DNA of 64,000 nt from assembly GCF_905163445.1 (NCBI RefSeq), contig NC_053190.1, forward strand, positions 374,501 through 438,500. Reading direction: 5' to 3'. Made by a program: the position numbers and the translations under genes. Shown here piece by piece: positions 1-14,600 of the stretch (position 1 is its first letter; every line of letters begins with the position of its first letter). The notes under the pieces are model-generated. The model saw only the letters and a program-made list of their open reading frames with translations. It did not search any database and had not been told where the DNA came from. This DNA comes from Pararge aegeria. Taxonomy: Eukaryota; Arthropoda; Insecta; Lepidoptera; Nymphalidae.

Positions 1-2637
1 ACGTTCCATTTCGCGCGCGCTCCACTCTGGTTGGGGCATGGCACGGGTAATGGTGCGTGTAGCGTGGTGTGGCACGGCATGTGCAGGTGCGGTGACGTCA
101 CGCTCCGGGGCCGGTGGCTCGCGACCGGGTATTTTTAACCAGCCCTGTCGCCATTAAGCCCGTCACTGTCGCTGCACACACTGCTTTCTGTTCGGCGGTG
201 CATTGTTTGATTTGTTATAGTCTATTTTTAGGCGAGTTCCTCGTCTGCGAAATTGCTAATATATTAACTAAACAAGGTATTACGCCAGCCACTGCTCATA
301 CCTTTTTGTGATTACGTACTGTCTACATTAAATATGCAAAATTGTTCCATCTTCGTCTTCATAACCTGCTGCATTTTAACATTTAAATTAGCTATCCATT
401 GTAAGTTTACTCCAGATTGTCTTGAGTCTGAAAGTGGGAATTTCGCCAGGACTAGATCAATATCTTAAATATAATTTTTAATGTTATAAGAAGAAAGAAA
501 ATAAAAGAAAATCTATTCACTACAATAAATCAAGAAACAATAATAAACTTGGGATTGATAGACGATTGAAGTAGTAAAGCTATGGCTGAAGGAAGTAGAT
601 GTATAAATGTTTATACAGTAAGTAACCAACTCACCAGGTGACTCATTGTCCCCATATTGGAGTAATCACGTATTGTACCTTCGAGCAAAACGTGATCTTG
701 CGAAATACAATGTCCATACCATCATCGCTCAATTTTTTACTATGATGAAATATGCAAGTTTGTTTTTATATTGCATTATTTTGTTTAATTTAAAATCGTA
801 TAATATGATTTAGTTTAGATATTTGTGTGCAATAGAATGGAGTGTCACAATCCAAATCATGTGCCTATGTAAGCAACTAAGAAGATAAACTTCTTTGAAG
901 AAGCATTGATGGCTATTTTATTTTTCAGTGACTGTACTTAATTAGCATATTATTTGAATGCAGCATGGGAGTGAGATTCAATAATCAGCTATTTATCATT
1001 GAAATTAATGGCACAATTAGTTAATAGTCACATTTCAATATGATTTTGTGTTATAAGGCGATGGGCGTCTATTGGGCGTTCGTGGTAACGTTGTTCTTTG
1101 TAGAGGGTACCAAATCCCACGGTTTTGTAACGGTTTAGACAGTTTCAGCAAATATACTTTTTTGCCTAAGTGAAACCCCCAAAAATATTTCAACCTATAT
1201 GAATTCTGAGATGCTTTTATGACGGTCCTTAAAATTCAGTCAGATTTGGCTTATACTACCTTAGAATGTAGCCAAAACATAGTTGCGGTATAGATCATCC
1301 TTGAACTTGGCGATTAGTTCGTAGCTGAGCTCACGCGGTCACTCTGAGCCGAGGCCGCTGCTCCACAAGCGCGCACAAAGTTAACTTGTTCGATGACTCA
1401 AGACACGCTTGTTGTTGGCACTTCAAGTTTATTTAGGGATTGATTTGCTTCCCGGGCCCTTCTCATTGTTTAAAAACTCAAAACTATTCACAGAAATTAA
1501 CTTGAATGAATTTCGGTAGCCAATGCTTATCAAAAGTTATTTTTATTTCGTAAAGATATACTTTAACAATCATTACCATGAAAAGGGTTGTTTGGAGTTT
1601 TACTTAACTTATGTTTTTGCGGCCGCCAAAACCTTGGCCGCTGTCGTCATCAACTGTTGGACGTCTTTGGGAGGGATAACCATAATTAATGACGCTGCGG
1701 AGTACAGCGACACGCGCTGGATGTGTTTAGCAATATACGACAACTCCGCCCTAACCACCACTATCAGACCATTCGTCGTAACTCGTGACCACGGGTTTGA
1801 GGACGAGTGGGTCGATGAATTTATAAGTATTAACTTGTGAAATTGTATACTCGTACTCTTAAGAATGCTGATAAGAAATAAAGCGTGCGTTCCATTTGGT
1901 TAATATTCATTTAATATGAAAAGATTGCCATAAATGTGCAACTGCTAGTTCTTCCGGGAAAGTATTTACTTGCTAGTCTCGGTAATAATTACTGACTAAA
2001 GGTATTTCTGAAAAACGATAGAGAGGTTACGTGAAATAACGGCCACGCAGTGCAGCACCTAAGCAGCTCAGACCGCCTTGCGAGAGATGATATTTCGTCT
2101 TGTAACTTGTAAGTTTATAAGTACAGTTTTAAATAGTTGGGAATTTGGATGAACTTCTAACACAATATAGCCTTGTCGTTGATATAAACTATCACTTTAT
2201 ATTTATAATAATGAACTTCTGCATGATACATATATTTAGTATATTATGTGTTTACTTTGTATGTATTTGCCAATTTCTACTTTTTCTTAATCTAAGGGTG
2301 ATGGAAGACTGCTTTTCTAGCTAACTTACTAAGTTGTGTATCTTAGTAAGTGGTTGTGATTAAAATCATTCGTGCCTTTACTAACAGTATACTCTGTCAG
2401 ATGAGTTTAAAAACTGAGCGCTGCCAGAGCCTGCGTGCTTGCGTGAGGTATGGACTCGTCTGCCGACCCGCCTGGGGTAGCGGGTGCGGTGCCGCATGGC
2501 AGGCGAGTGGCTGTCAGGATTGACTGGATCGCTGGAGAGCGAGGTACGCATTGCGCATGCGCGGCGGGACCGGCGCGCGGCAGGGGGGCTGCGGCGCGGG
2601 TGCCAGTATCGACGCGAGTGTCGGGCGCGGCGCGCGC
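1..2637. other. Non-coding region upstream of the reticulon gene
   Basis: No convincing gene is seen here. The first 130 bases are GC-rich and contain a perfect CRE/ATF palindrome TGACGTCA at 93-100, so this could be the edge of a promoter lying mostly outside the window. The rest is AT-rich. A 105-codon open frame at 1523-1840 matches no family I recognise and has no exon-like neighbours. GC content rises again from about 2,400 toward the reticulon first exon. Confidence 0.5.
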
Positions 2638-2685
2638 TCAGTCCGCCGCCTCCATTTCAGTTGCAATATTACGTAAAGAATCACG
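2638..2685 (+). promoter_or_regulatory. Candidate promoter/5' leader of the reticulon long-range transcript
   Basis: A GC-rich stretch leads into the first reticulon ATG. It contains two copies of the arthropod initiator core TCAGT, at 2638-2642 and 2657-2661, respectively 46 and 27 bases before the start codon. No TATA box is seen in the normal position. Initiator use is inferred from the motif only. Confidence 0.35.
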
Positions 2686-5600
2686 ATGGCGGATTCCGGG
2701 CCCTCCCTCTGCAGCGTTCTGGACCCACGTAAGTGCCGGCGCAGGCTTCGCTTCGCCCGCTTGTCTCTCCCTGTCGCGACTAACCCGCTAACGCGCAGCC
2801 CTCTCTTGCAGATGCTTGGTTCGACCCGCAAAGGCTACACCCCGAAGGTGAGTGAGGCGGGCGGCGGCAGTGTCGTGGGCGCGGGACACCGGCGGGACAT
2901 GGTGCGCGATCGATCCTGGGCGTCCTGGCGCCAGTCGCCGGGCACGCTCCGCAGCGCACCTGGCCCCGCCGCTCTCGGTGTCCCGTCGGCTCGACACGAC
3001 CGTTCTAATTGTATCCTACAGTAGCACATGTCATTAGTAGTGATCAGTAATTAATTAATCCGCGCGCTCGTGACACAGACAAAGCGCCGGAGACGCGACC
3101 AGCTCCTCACCTCTCACTCCTATTATTGACATTCGCTTATCATTCAATAACAATACGAGCGCTTGTGTTATCGGTAACTTTCTGGAGCACGTCTGTTGTT
3201 TATATTTTAGATAGTGGTTTTTCAAAAGTGTAACTAATCTTCACACCAGCTGGTGCCGTAGATCGTACCTAATTATGTAGCTTCCACTTTGGACACAATC
3301 GTTCGTTAGGCCTGGTGTACCGTAGGGGTAGATCGAGTGGGCAGCCAGCTGTATTGAAAGATCGCCTAGCAGCCGGCCGCCCGTCAGCTCGGAGGTATGC
3401 CATTTGCCAAGATCAAATTAGTATCATTCTCTGCGACATTGAAGCCTCATTTCTACGGATTTAATCGCGATGGGCCGCTTTGAGTATCCATTGTTTGGTA
3501 ATGAACGACTGGTTGTGTAAAATTCGTACCTCAGAGATAAAATATGGAAGAAGGTCGTTCATTAATCACTTAATCTTTTACCGTTTATCGCAAGCGTTGT
3601 AAATTGTAGATGTACCAGGTATGATATTGCATTCGTAGTCCTTGCGAATCGATACATCTAAACTAGCTCTAATTGAATTAGCGTAGTCCTGTGTATTTGA
3701 TGCCGTCAGCTATTAGCCGAAGAAGCAAGAACTTTTGATATCATTGGCCGGATAGTTGGTCATTGGGCGAGTAATGTAGCAGAAGGTGAGTTCGCCTTTG
3801 TTTTCCGGCTTCCCCCGACACGGAAACGCGATATCTTCGGCTATTAAATGAGGCAACATCTAAATGTCTCCGTAAGTTTTAGTACACAAGGCTTACTATC
3901 CTCTAGCATACCAACATCATTGTATTACTTTATAGAAACATGAGCTACCGAAGTGCTTTGTTGTTCACTATCATGCTCATGGTTACTAAGTAAAATCAAA
4001 ATGATGAAATAGTGGAAATTCTAATGCCATTACAATATGAGCTGGTCAAACCAAATCAATAAAATGCTGGATTACGCTCCTTTCGACATTTCCTTCAATA
4101 TGTATAGTAGCTATAGTAGCACTTGCTGTAGATATTAATGTATATCATGTAGTATATGTAATCTCAGCAGCATGGAGCATTTATTAAAGTAGCGTTTGAT
4201 TGCATTGCAAGGTTGTTTGCATTTCCTATGATCAGTGTGTCACCTATGTTATACCATGCATGATATGGTATGTAGTACCATATTTTTTTTATTTGCACCA
4301 TACAAAGGATTTGTTTCTGTAGTTGATGTTGAACTAAAACAACTGGATGGTGTTAAATAAGCACCTCAATATCAACTGATTTCTGGACTGATGACCAATA
4401 CTCATGGCATATGATTTGTGTATTTGGATCAGTGCGTCTTTAAGCCAATAGTGGAAGGGAATCATAACTGGGAAAGTTGTCAAAGATCTCTTAACGGTTT
4501 TAATGAATAACCAACTTTTTATGACCCTTTGAGTTATCCGTAGTGCGTTAATGCCTATCTAAGAATCAATTTGATTCTGGTTATCAGCTAAATGATCCAT
4601 AAATAAGATATCAGTGGGGGAATATTTAATAAAAGTCTTTCACTGATGATATAGGCGGTTAAAGTTACTGTAATATATCCGCAATGGAAATAAGATAAAT
4701 CAGCCCTGTATAAATGATTTTTATTTTCAATTATAGTATGCTTTACATATTATTTAAACCAAATCCTCCGCCGCGTCTGTCTGTCTCTCTTTCTGGGCGC
4801 GAAAAACTAACGAACGGATTTTTATACGGTTTTCATTAATGGACAGAGTGACTCATGCGGAAGGTTTTAGCGATTATTTTAGTTTGGTTTTCTGTAAATT
4901 GGCTAAAATATACCGATGTTTGTTAAAGATGTCATACCGACTTGAAGCTTTACTGGCGTACGCCGCAAAAATGGTTTGACGATACATAAGAATAATGTAG
5001 TACATGTTTAAAGTAACCATTATTATCTACAAAAAAGTCCGCAAGACTAATTTTTGTCTGAGGCTCAGATACATAGTCATTGTTTAGCGTCAGTCGAAAG
5101 TATTACGCCGCAAAGAAGAGCCGCGTCTTTCGCTTGGCTATGTCATAGTTGACATAGCCGAGCACTGTCACTCATACCGACTTCAATAAACGGGTCTTAA
5201 GTGAATGGCTTTGCTTAGCACAGACGAAGTCATAGTTAAAGCCAAAGTAAACTTTCCTTCATTTTTCGGGTGCATTCACAACATATTAAATTTTTAGACA
5301 CCTAATTTCGTTGTTAATTTTAATTTTTAATATTATTGTGTCTCATGTAAAAATTGATCACATATCAACATTGTATTTGAAATATAGTCTAGTGTAGAGA
5401 TTTTACTAAATATTGAAATTGAACAAACATGGTTTTATAAATTTGACATGCGTAGTTGTTTGTGCCCTGTTTAAAGTCCACAAAATTCTGTACGATGACT
5501 AAGCAAAGCATTGGTCTTATGTTGGCTTTCATCAAAAATAAATGCTAAAGTACCGTCTATTTAAGTGAATGTAATGCTAGAACAGATGCTAAGTACTTAC

Positions 5601-8600
5601 TTCGCATAAGCCATCGCTAAGCAACGACTGACGTGGTCATACTCATAAGTAAACACTTAGAATGTTTTGAATTAGTTTGTATTAAAAATAAATATCATCA
5701 TCATTGTCACATCAACCCATTTACCGGCCCACTACAGAGCACGGGTCTCCTCCCGTTACTTGATATATCCGTCCACCGATCTTGATAATTGGCCTTTTTT
5801 TTAAATTGAACTACAACTACTTTTCCAACATCGGTGGGAGATAATCACTAAAACAGCACCGCGTCCTACCGATATTGTCATTTGTAGATAGTAATTTTTT
5901 TAAATGATGATTCTTACGTAAACTGTATGCACTACAAAAATATTGCTCTGTCGTATGAATGAATGAACAACAAAAACAAGCAGGTTTGATACAGGGTACA
6001 ATTTGTACCTACATCAAAAAAAAAATCTGCGGATCCTTATTCTTATCTCTTACAAATAATTCACAGAAACGCATTTTGTGTCAAAAGAAATAACAATAAA
6101 TAGAATATTTTTGGTGCAAATAAACATCTAGTGCACTTTAGTCACAGACTTTTGGTAAACAAGCGTCGCATCGGCCTCGGCAAGCCGCTAACTAAGACGG
6201 ACAAGTAATAACACCGCATGTTGATTCGTTCCCATTGTCGGTCGTCAATCACAATAATTAGTACATTCATAAAAAACTACTCCCACAAAATTACCGAAAT
6301 TGGAAAGGGAACTATCTTCATATTTTCCCTTAATTAAATTTAAAAGAGCATGCCAATTACCAATCGATTTAAGTAACCGCGAAGAAACCAGAATCGTCAA
6401 AAAAATATCAATAAATAATCTCTTCAGTCTGTTACTGCAATTGGATTTGATTCAATACCAGCCAAATGAAAGCCGGTCGAGAGGCCTCATATGTATAAAC
6501 TGCTGTTTTTGAAATTTTCTGAAATTTTAAAAGCACTGAAACAGTGTTTATTGACACGTTTTAATATTTTTTCCTTTCCGGGACACTAGACAGCAGTGTC
6601 ACCACTGAATGCAGAAGGCTTCAGTGACGTATCGTTTAAAAAGTGAACTGTAAAATGCCTAATTGCCTTCTGCCTTCTGCTTCCGTGCTAATGACACATT
6701 TAGTGCGCTTTGTTGTCGGCGCGCCCCGGAGACAGGTCGGAGCGTAATGTATTGAGCCTTTTCTAGCCAACGATCGCGGTGTAAACCCTTGTTACGTATC
6801 CATATTAAAATCAGGTAAATCGTAGTTTGTTGGCCTGTTTCACTACATCCCAAATCCCAAAGACCTATATAACTTACGCATCTGTTACATACTTCAAAGT
6901 CTAGATTTTTATTGTGTCCATATTCTCATCATGCAATACAAACCATTTAAAGTTAGTGGTAGTTTTTCTCTCAACTTGACAAACAAGAAAGTTTTCTGTT
7001 CTTTAGTTGGCTGAATTTAATTAGTTTTTCATTTCCAAGATTTTTCTATGTTAGGGCATAGAATTTGGATGTACTAAGTACAATTTTTTTTTAAATTCTA
7101 TTTATTAAAGGGGCTTTTGTAGGTTACCTATATGTCAGCCCCATAGTTACACACGATATGAGTCATAAATCAATCTATAAAGTTCTCAGTTACCAACAAA
7201 TGTATAAATTTGTTGGTAACATTGTCGAAATGCTCAAAGGTTCGCTAATATTATTAGAGTTAAAAATGCCAATTCAATAAATTCATATTCAGTTCATAGG
7301 TTAGTGTTTCTTGCAAGCTGTGACTCCGAACACTCGCCAATTAGTAGGAGCAATAGATCATCTAGACGTACTTAATTTAGATATAATGAAGATTAATAGC
7401 CGTACAAAATGCAATTTCATACAAAATAACTAAAGAGTTACGGCACGAGGTCTTAGTTTAGGGAGCTAATAGTAATATCAAAAGCAATAACTTCTGAGAT
7501 CTGAAGCTCTAGATTAAAGTACCTGCTGTACATAAACAATCTTTAATGTACCCGGATTTTTGCAATGAGACAAATAGTTCAGTGAATCACAAGAATAACA
7601 ATGGACAGTGACAAAAGACGAACCGTCGCCTAACCGATGTGTGAGCCTTATATTTTGTCGCCACAGAGATTCTATCTCTTCTTGGAACAAAGACTTCCTC
7701 GTTAGACTGTGTGAGTTGGCATTTGTACTATTCCCTCATTTTGTTAATAAGGTCATTAACCCAGTCAGTGAAATACAACAAGCATTCAATACGTAACTTA
7801 ACTTTGTAAACGGTCAATGTACGAATTTAGACTTATTTGTGATATTTTGTAGGTCTTCTTTTCTTAGATTACTGTCTCAATAAATTACTAACTTCGGGGC
7901 ATATGGAAAAATTAGACTTGGCACTCTTTTCTTTTTAAACATGGTTTTTTTTGCCATTTGGTTTGTTTGATCGAGTCATGGATGTCTATATAGTTTGCGT
8001 GGCTTCTATAAATGACAAAATATTATATCTTAAATTTTCGGAACATCGAGACTTGTGATATTGACTACTCTTCTATACCATATATCCAATGTACTACTTT
8101 TCTTATAATTAGGTGGGGACAGTCCTCATGGACATTCGTCCGGATAGTGCCGGAATCCTTCTTGCTAAGAACCTCTTTTCGCTTCTATGTGTTAGTGAAC
8201 CTGCCATATCGCTTCCCTCCCTTTCGTCTCTTCTTCACTTGTATTATCGCTTCCATTATTTATAAATTCCCACTTCTGTGGAGGTTAGGTTCTCCCCCTT
8301 TATTTCACGTCTACTTCCTTCCTCACGTTCACCGTTAGTTTTCTACACCGTCTCTACCATACTCTAACCCACCATATACTCACTAATAAGGTTGCCTATT
8401 GGTTTCTACTTTTTTTAATGTTTCTGTTTTGAATATCAAGTTTTTAATTTACCTCGTTGTTTTTGAATAAATGATGCTAAATAAACCTCCAACTTTAGCG
8501 CTGTTCAACGTTCAATTCATTTGAAAACTCCAATGTCACAGAGGAATGCTCGCCCAGTTGTCTTATAGGCCTAGGTTGTGTTCCTCTGTTTACTATAATT

Positions 8601-11600
8601 AGTTTAATTCGTATAATTAGGGATTTCCATTAGCAAAGCATTCGCCACCGCCGGGCTGCCGAGCGATATTTTTACCGCAGCGACGTCTCACTCCCATTGT
8701 ATTTCTATTTCGCTTCAGTTTGTCTGCTAATGTCAGCACGGCGAACCACAGCGGTACTTGCTTGCTATTTGTTTTATTCAGCGTTGCTATTTTTAAACTT
8801 TGAACTGCATATTTCAAATTTTTAACCACTTCTGACGTATTTAATCTGGTTTTGGTTCATTTTTGGTAATTAATTTTGTATTATATATATCGCTTCACAT
8901 CCTTAAGATTATGTACTGACTTGACATTTTCTAGATCATAGGATAGGGTCCGCTATTCAGTATGTAACCGGCTTTCCCCTTAAACGTTAAATTTTTGGAG
9001 TTTCACCTAAGTCAAATGTCCGAACAAATACAGAACGGTTTAAGAAAGTTAAATGGAAACTGCGGGCTTAGGCTGCAATAGATAATAAAATTATTATAAA
9101 TAAAACAAGACACACATAAGAAAAATAAATGAAATTATTACGTCCAAGAAACGTTGTATATAATGAGTGAGGATATATTTTCATGAAATATTTTGGAGAT
9201 ACAACAGCTGCTAATAGTAAATTTTCAATTTGTATCTATTATGCGAAAATTCTTTTTTTAAACAGACAGTAGAACAAAGCAATTTTTTATTTTGAAACCG
9301 TATTGTACAGTTAACTAAGGAAGTTGTATTTAACGAAACAACAATAGTAAAGATGATTGATTCATTCGTTCAAGTGTGGCTCAAAAGTTGTGCGCAAAGT
9401 ATTTCTAAGTCAGATGCAGTAGGCACTATGTTGTGATTCAAACTCGGTACTTGATTAGCACCGATTTATTGTTTTAATTATTGGCATACTTACATAAAAA
9501 ATAATCATGACACAACATCTCTTCAATTATTTTTTTAAAAGCAAAATGTTTATCTTTCAATAAATATAGATTAAATACTGAAGACTGAAATTATATATAG
9601 ATGTAGAAATATATATAAGCCAATCACTTCATGCACTCAGTATATATTAACAATTCATTCAATTTAAAAAATAATACATGTTGATTGTTATTTACATTCA
9701 TTCTTTTCATTAACAACAAATTTGTTGATAACGCACCTTAGGGCTTAATCCATTATGCAACTTTTTGTATTAGTTGGGATTTCCGTGCTGCCAAAAGACT
9801 TTTCTAATGGGAGAATGATATTGCGCTCAGACCTCACTCTATCTATTACGAAAATTGGTTGGCTTTCATTGAATCTCTATATGAATATCTCAATATGAAT
9901 ACATTTTTTTCAAATCACAGGGCTTCTTAAATCCGTTATGAGTATGATACTGAATAATGTCTTTAGTTTCGGCTTACATAACATCTAACAAATTCAATGT
10001 CTGCCAACTATTAACACCTGTCCATTTGTGAAGCAAAAGATCTACTAGATCAAAGAGATCTTGCTCTCCATTTTCTCTCGGTACTTCTTGCGGTATATCC
10101 CCACTCCTGGGGATATACCGCAAGAGCAACAAAGCTATTTTATTAAATTAAATAACATTGCAATCGATGGAGTCTCAGTAATGATTATTAAAGTCAACGT
10201 TCCTTGCTACTGTATTTTTGGCTCAGTAATAATCAAAGGTAGGTTGAGTTTATTTTTACCGTCTCGAGTGTGCGTGTCAAGAATCGTTAACTTTTAAGAC
10301 TTGATTAGACAAAAAGATTAGCGTTGTTTTAGTGACTATTTGTTGTTATGAAACTTTGACTTGACTAGAATTAATGAGTTTTAATGATAATATGATCAAA
10401 GACTGCCATTAGCACAAGGAAAACTTTTGTGAGCTATTTAATGTAACGAATGTCATAAATCAATGACGGCATGGTGGAATTACCAATTCTTATGCTTTAC
10501 TAAATATTCGGTTCTTTTGGAAGTTTATTATTTGAATTTTTCGTCAAATCATCCCAGTAAAAAAATTATTAAAAGAGTGATTTCTATATATATAGATTTT
10601 ATCGGTTCACAACCACAGACATATTTCTTACGTAGATTTACATACTGTCGGTGCGAAGTGCGTACGCAACACTCTTCATTCATAATGCAGCAATGGCAGC
10701 TCAGTCGAAAACGGTGGCACGGGGCACTTCACGCCTCTTACTATGGTTGCAGATTGAAATTCAATAACTTACTAATACTTAATTCATTCATTTTTCTCCT
10801 TGAGATTTTATCCTTGGAAGTTTCCATGTTCCTTTTATACAGTTTCTTACTGTAGGGAATCTGTTGCATCGTCTCCATACCATTGCGGCGATTATTATTT
10901 CCGCTGTCAAAATTAAATGACGTGTACGGAAAGCAGCTGGCAACTTGTTAGAAGTTATCTCTTAATAATTATAGAGAAGTAACACTGGCCTTATGACAAT
11001 TTACAACAACTGTATTTGTAAACAATTGTATCGCAAGGTATCTAGTTATTGCAATAAATTAAAAATGTTTAATTAACTATTGCATCGCTCGAAAATATAC
11101 CCCGTATCAGAAATATCGGCTTAATATTGATTGTGTTTCGGCTTGTGTTAGGAACATAGAACATAAACGACAATTCGACAGGTACTATTCGGCAAGATTA
11201 TTTTTATGGGTTTTTATTCAAAGCCGGTCTACCATTCGGTTAGACCAGATACGACTTTGGTATACGTCGCCACGGGCCACAATCTTTCTTATTATTGTCC
11301 TGTTGCAACCGCTAGGTACTACTGGCGCTGTATCTCTGAAGATTTGTCGCCATTTAATTTAAGTCGATAGCTGTCGGGACCGCTGCCATCGATCTTAATA
11401 ATCTCAGTCAGCTGCTAGCCGTGACTTCCGCGTATTGTATTGTAGGAGTCATGTAGGTAAAAGGAGCATAGATGATTTTGTACCGGGATTGGTTCAGTAA
11501 TAATCCAATAGTATCTATTCTAGGTAATAATGCCTAGCCATTGTAGAAATTTAAGATAATTGTGTTGAGGTCTTTGATCATAAGCTTAAATGTATGTCGG

Positions 11601-14600
11601 CAATTTTATGATATATCCTATAATGGAATCCTTTTAAATAACACCTACGATACAATTTTTTTGCAATTCTTGCCTGTGAAACTGATATTAATTCATACGA
11701 GTTTTTGTAATATATGAAAACCACAGAATTTTTTGGCATAAAATAGGAATAACTGTTACTTTGAAATAATGAGCTAAGATTTTTGTGTTTTCTAGGTAAT
11801 ACGCCAGTTTCCATTTTGAGCAACCGACCAGCATTCGTTTTTTTTCACGATTAATGAGCATTTCGAAAGTAGTTCTTTTATTTCTGTACAGCAACTCTGC
11901 CCTCGTTGTAACCGAGCCCTGAGGCAGTCTATTGTCCCACGAGTTGTCGCGATGACACCGCGCCGCTTGGCTGAGCGCGGCCTTTTCAACATGAACCTTT
12001 TTATTCGTTTAAAGCATCTACTTATCTAGGCAACTTGAAAGGAGCAGGCAGAAATATATGGGTTCGGTCCGACCGCCAGCAGGCTGCATTGACCATAGCC
12101 CTGATCCATGTTCTAATTTAACACTTCTAACAACCAACATTTAATGAAGAGCTGTTTTTGGAAACATGTATTCAGCCAAAGGCCATAAAATATAATGGAA
12201 CAAAAGCTTTCATTTATACTACTATACTATACTAGTCCAATAATAAGTCCGGTCTGTCCTTATAGGTGGCGCTTGAATCTGGACTCTGAAAGCCTTATCT
12301 TAATCGCTCAGCGATAGAACGTTTTGCGATTCCCTGACAGTAATATATGATCCATAATGAATCCAGGGGGAAGGTGACTGGCAACTCAAGTTAGCGAGCT
12401 CAATTAGTAACAGTGAGAAGGCCATGCTTCGTTCGCCCTTCACCAGCACAAACAGAAGTGACTCCATGACGGCTCTGGACTTCCAAAGGTTGATTTGTAG
12501 GTACTGGGCTGGGCTAATCCTAAATCGCTAGGTTGCAGTAGCTTTTTGTTTGTCTACCATTAATCAGCACCAGTCTGCAATATTTCTACTAGTAAGTAAT
12601 AACAAAAATATTGTTTTTTTTTAAACATAATAAGATCGCGCAGTAACAGATTCGGCCGCGCAGTAAGGTCGGGAACAGTGCTGCAGCAAGCTTCTCTCAT
12701 TGACCTCATTAAGCCTGTTGAAGCTGTCCTCATCGAGCCCGCTGAGCCAGCGGTATTGTCTCGGATCGATCGTCAATTCCGCGTCGGGTGTCGCGCCGCC
12801 TCGCTGAACACGACCTTTTGAATCGCATTTCAGTCACTTGCCTATTGTGCTGCTGCTAATAATTCTAATTTACTTTTCATCTTCTAATTTTTTCAGTGCT
12901 AGCCGCTAAATTGTGTTTAGGAATGTGAAGCAACAATTGTCATCAGATTCACATAGGAGTGTAGGGATGCATCTGAAAGCCGATCGGAACCATACGTTCT
13001 ATAAGAAGTCAACTACACCATCCTCGTCACACGGCTGACGAATGTGTTTATCTAGATATATCCTTTAAAAATAATTATTTTCTTAATTTTAATATATGGC
13101 TTTTTTTTATTTCGACATTGCCCACCTATCCAAATGTCAAATAAACAGTTTACCCTTTTTAAATTTTCGATTTATATGACTGGATCTGAGTTTAGATTTT
13201 ACGAAAATATGGCAGATCGCATAATGGATACCGAAAATAAATTGAATTGATTAACGCACCGCATTTCCGCATTTCGAAGCTTTTACTACTGGTTAGAAAT
13301 GACGCGGACGGCATGGCTTGTGTAGGTATGTGAGATTTAGTTATGTTTAGAACGTTTTTCCCCCGTAATGTTATGTAAGGTCGCTTGTAAACGTGAATAG
13401 GGATAGTGCTATCAGTTATGACAGCATCGTGCAGCTATGCGAGCCGATAACGTCGACCGTAACCTTCGCGTCAGCTGTTCATCATAACTAGCTTCATACA
13501 CACCACTTTCTATGCATATAGTTCAAGTTATTATTTCTTAACCACTATAGTGTGTTGTTGTATTTGCATTAATTTTGGTTTTCTATGTTGTGTGCAATAA
13601 AAGTGTACTCATTCATTCATTTATTGACTACTAACGCTGGCGCGCACGTGTACGGCAACGCGACGAATATGACGAGGGTGCGGAAGTATGGGAGTCTTTA
13701 TACCTAGGAGTATAACACGAGACCTGCGTCATCGGAACGACAGTTGGCGACCAGATGCGACGCCATGCTGACTCGTTACAAAAGACCACTTGGAAGAGGG
13801 GTGACATGCCGATAGGGTATTACCGTATTGATGATGATGAAAAACTCTTCCACGACTTTTTCCTGGGATCAATAGTTTTAGAGGAATAACTGTCCAAAGT
13901 TGTCATAACAAAACGCAGCAAAAACCATATCATCAGCTGTATATATGAGGTCAAATATTATTGCATCGAAAAAAGCCATTTTTATAGCCATACGTACATG
14001 TGTAAATGTAATTTTGTCAGTCATTACAATTATGTAGGTAAAGTTGACTCTTATTTTTTATGTTACTTTTAACTAAGTATATGAAAACTGCAGTTCCTCT
14101 AAACAGAGCATAAATTATTTTTAAATATGGTTTCATAGTAGGGAACCACCGTGTGGCGTACACTTTCAAAAGCTCCTTGTAGAATATTATGGAAATCTTG
14201 TTCCTATTATTTTGATAGTAATTAAGTTTTGAAAATACTTGGGACTAGCATGTTAAATATTAACAGTCTCCAGATGATTACACGAATATCTACTTCTGCT
14301 TCATTTGTTTGCTCGTAAACATTTTAACAAACTCACCCTTGAGTTCATTAAAATATGAACATTCTGATAATAGTGTATCTCGTTATTGCAACTTAGTCGC
14401 CCTTGGCTGCTATACAAATTCTCAGCACCAATGCACTTAAGATGGTCATCCGGTGCCTATCGTCGAAAGTTGCTTGGTATGATACTTTTTTTGTTCCACT
14501 ACAAATCTGTCATCTATACGGCTAGCATGGGCAGGACACAAAAATCCCCGGATTATATCCACTGACCAGGGATACTATTTACCCGTTCACCTGCCACACG

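Noticed and set aside
1523..1840. 105-codon plus-strand open frame
   Set aside because: No recognisable domain and no supporting exon context; left unassigned.
8012..8338. 108-codon plus-strand open frame
   Set aside because: No recognised family, no splice partners and biased toward Phe/Leu/Ile as expected from AT-rich chance sequence.
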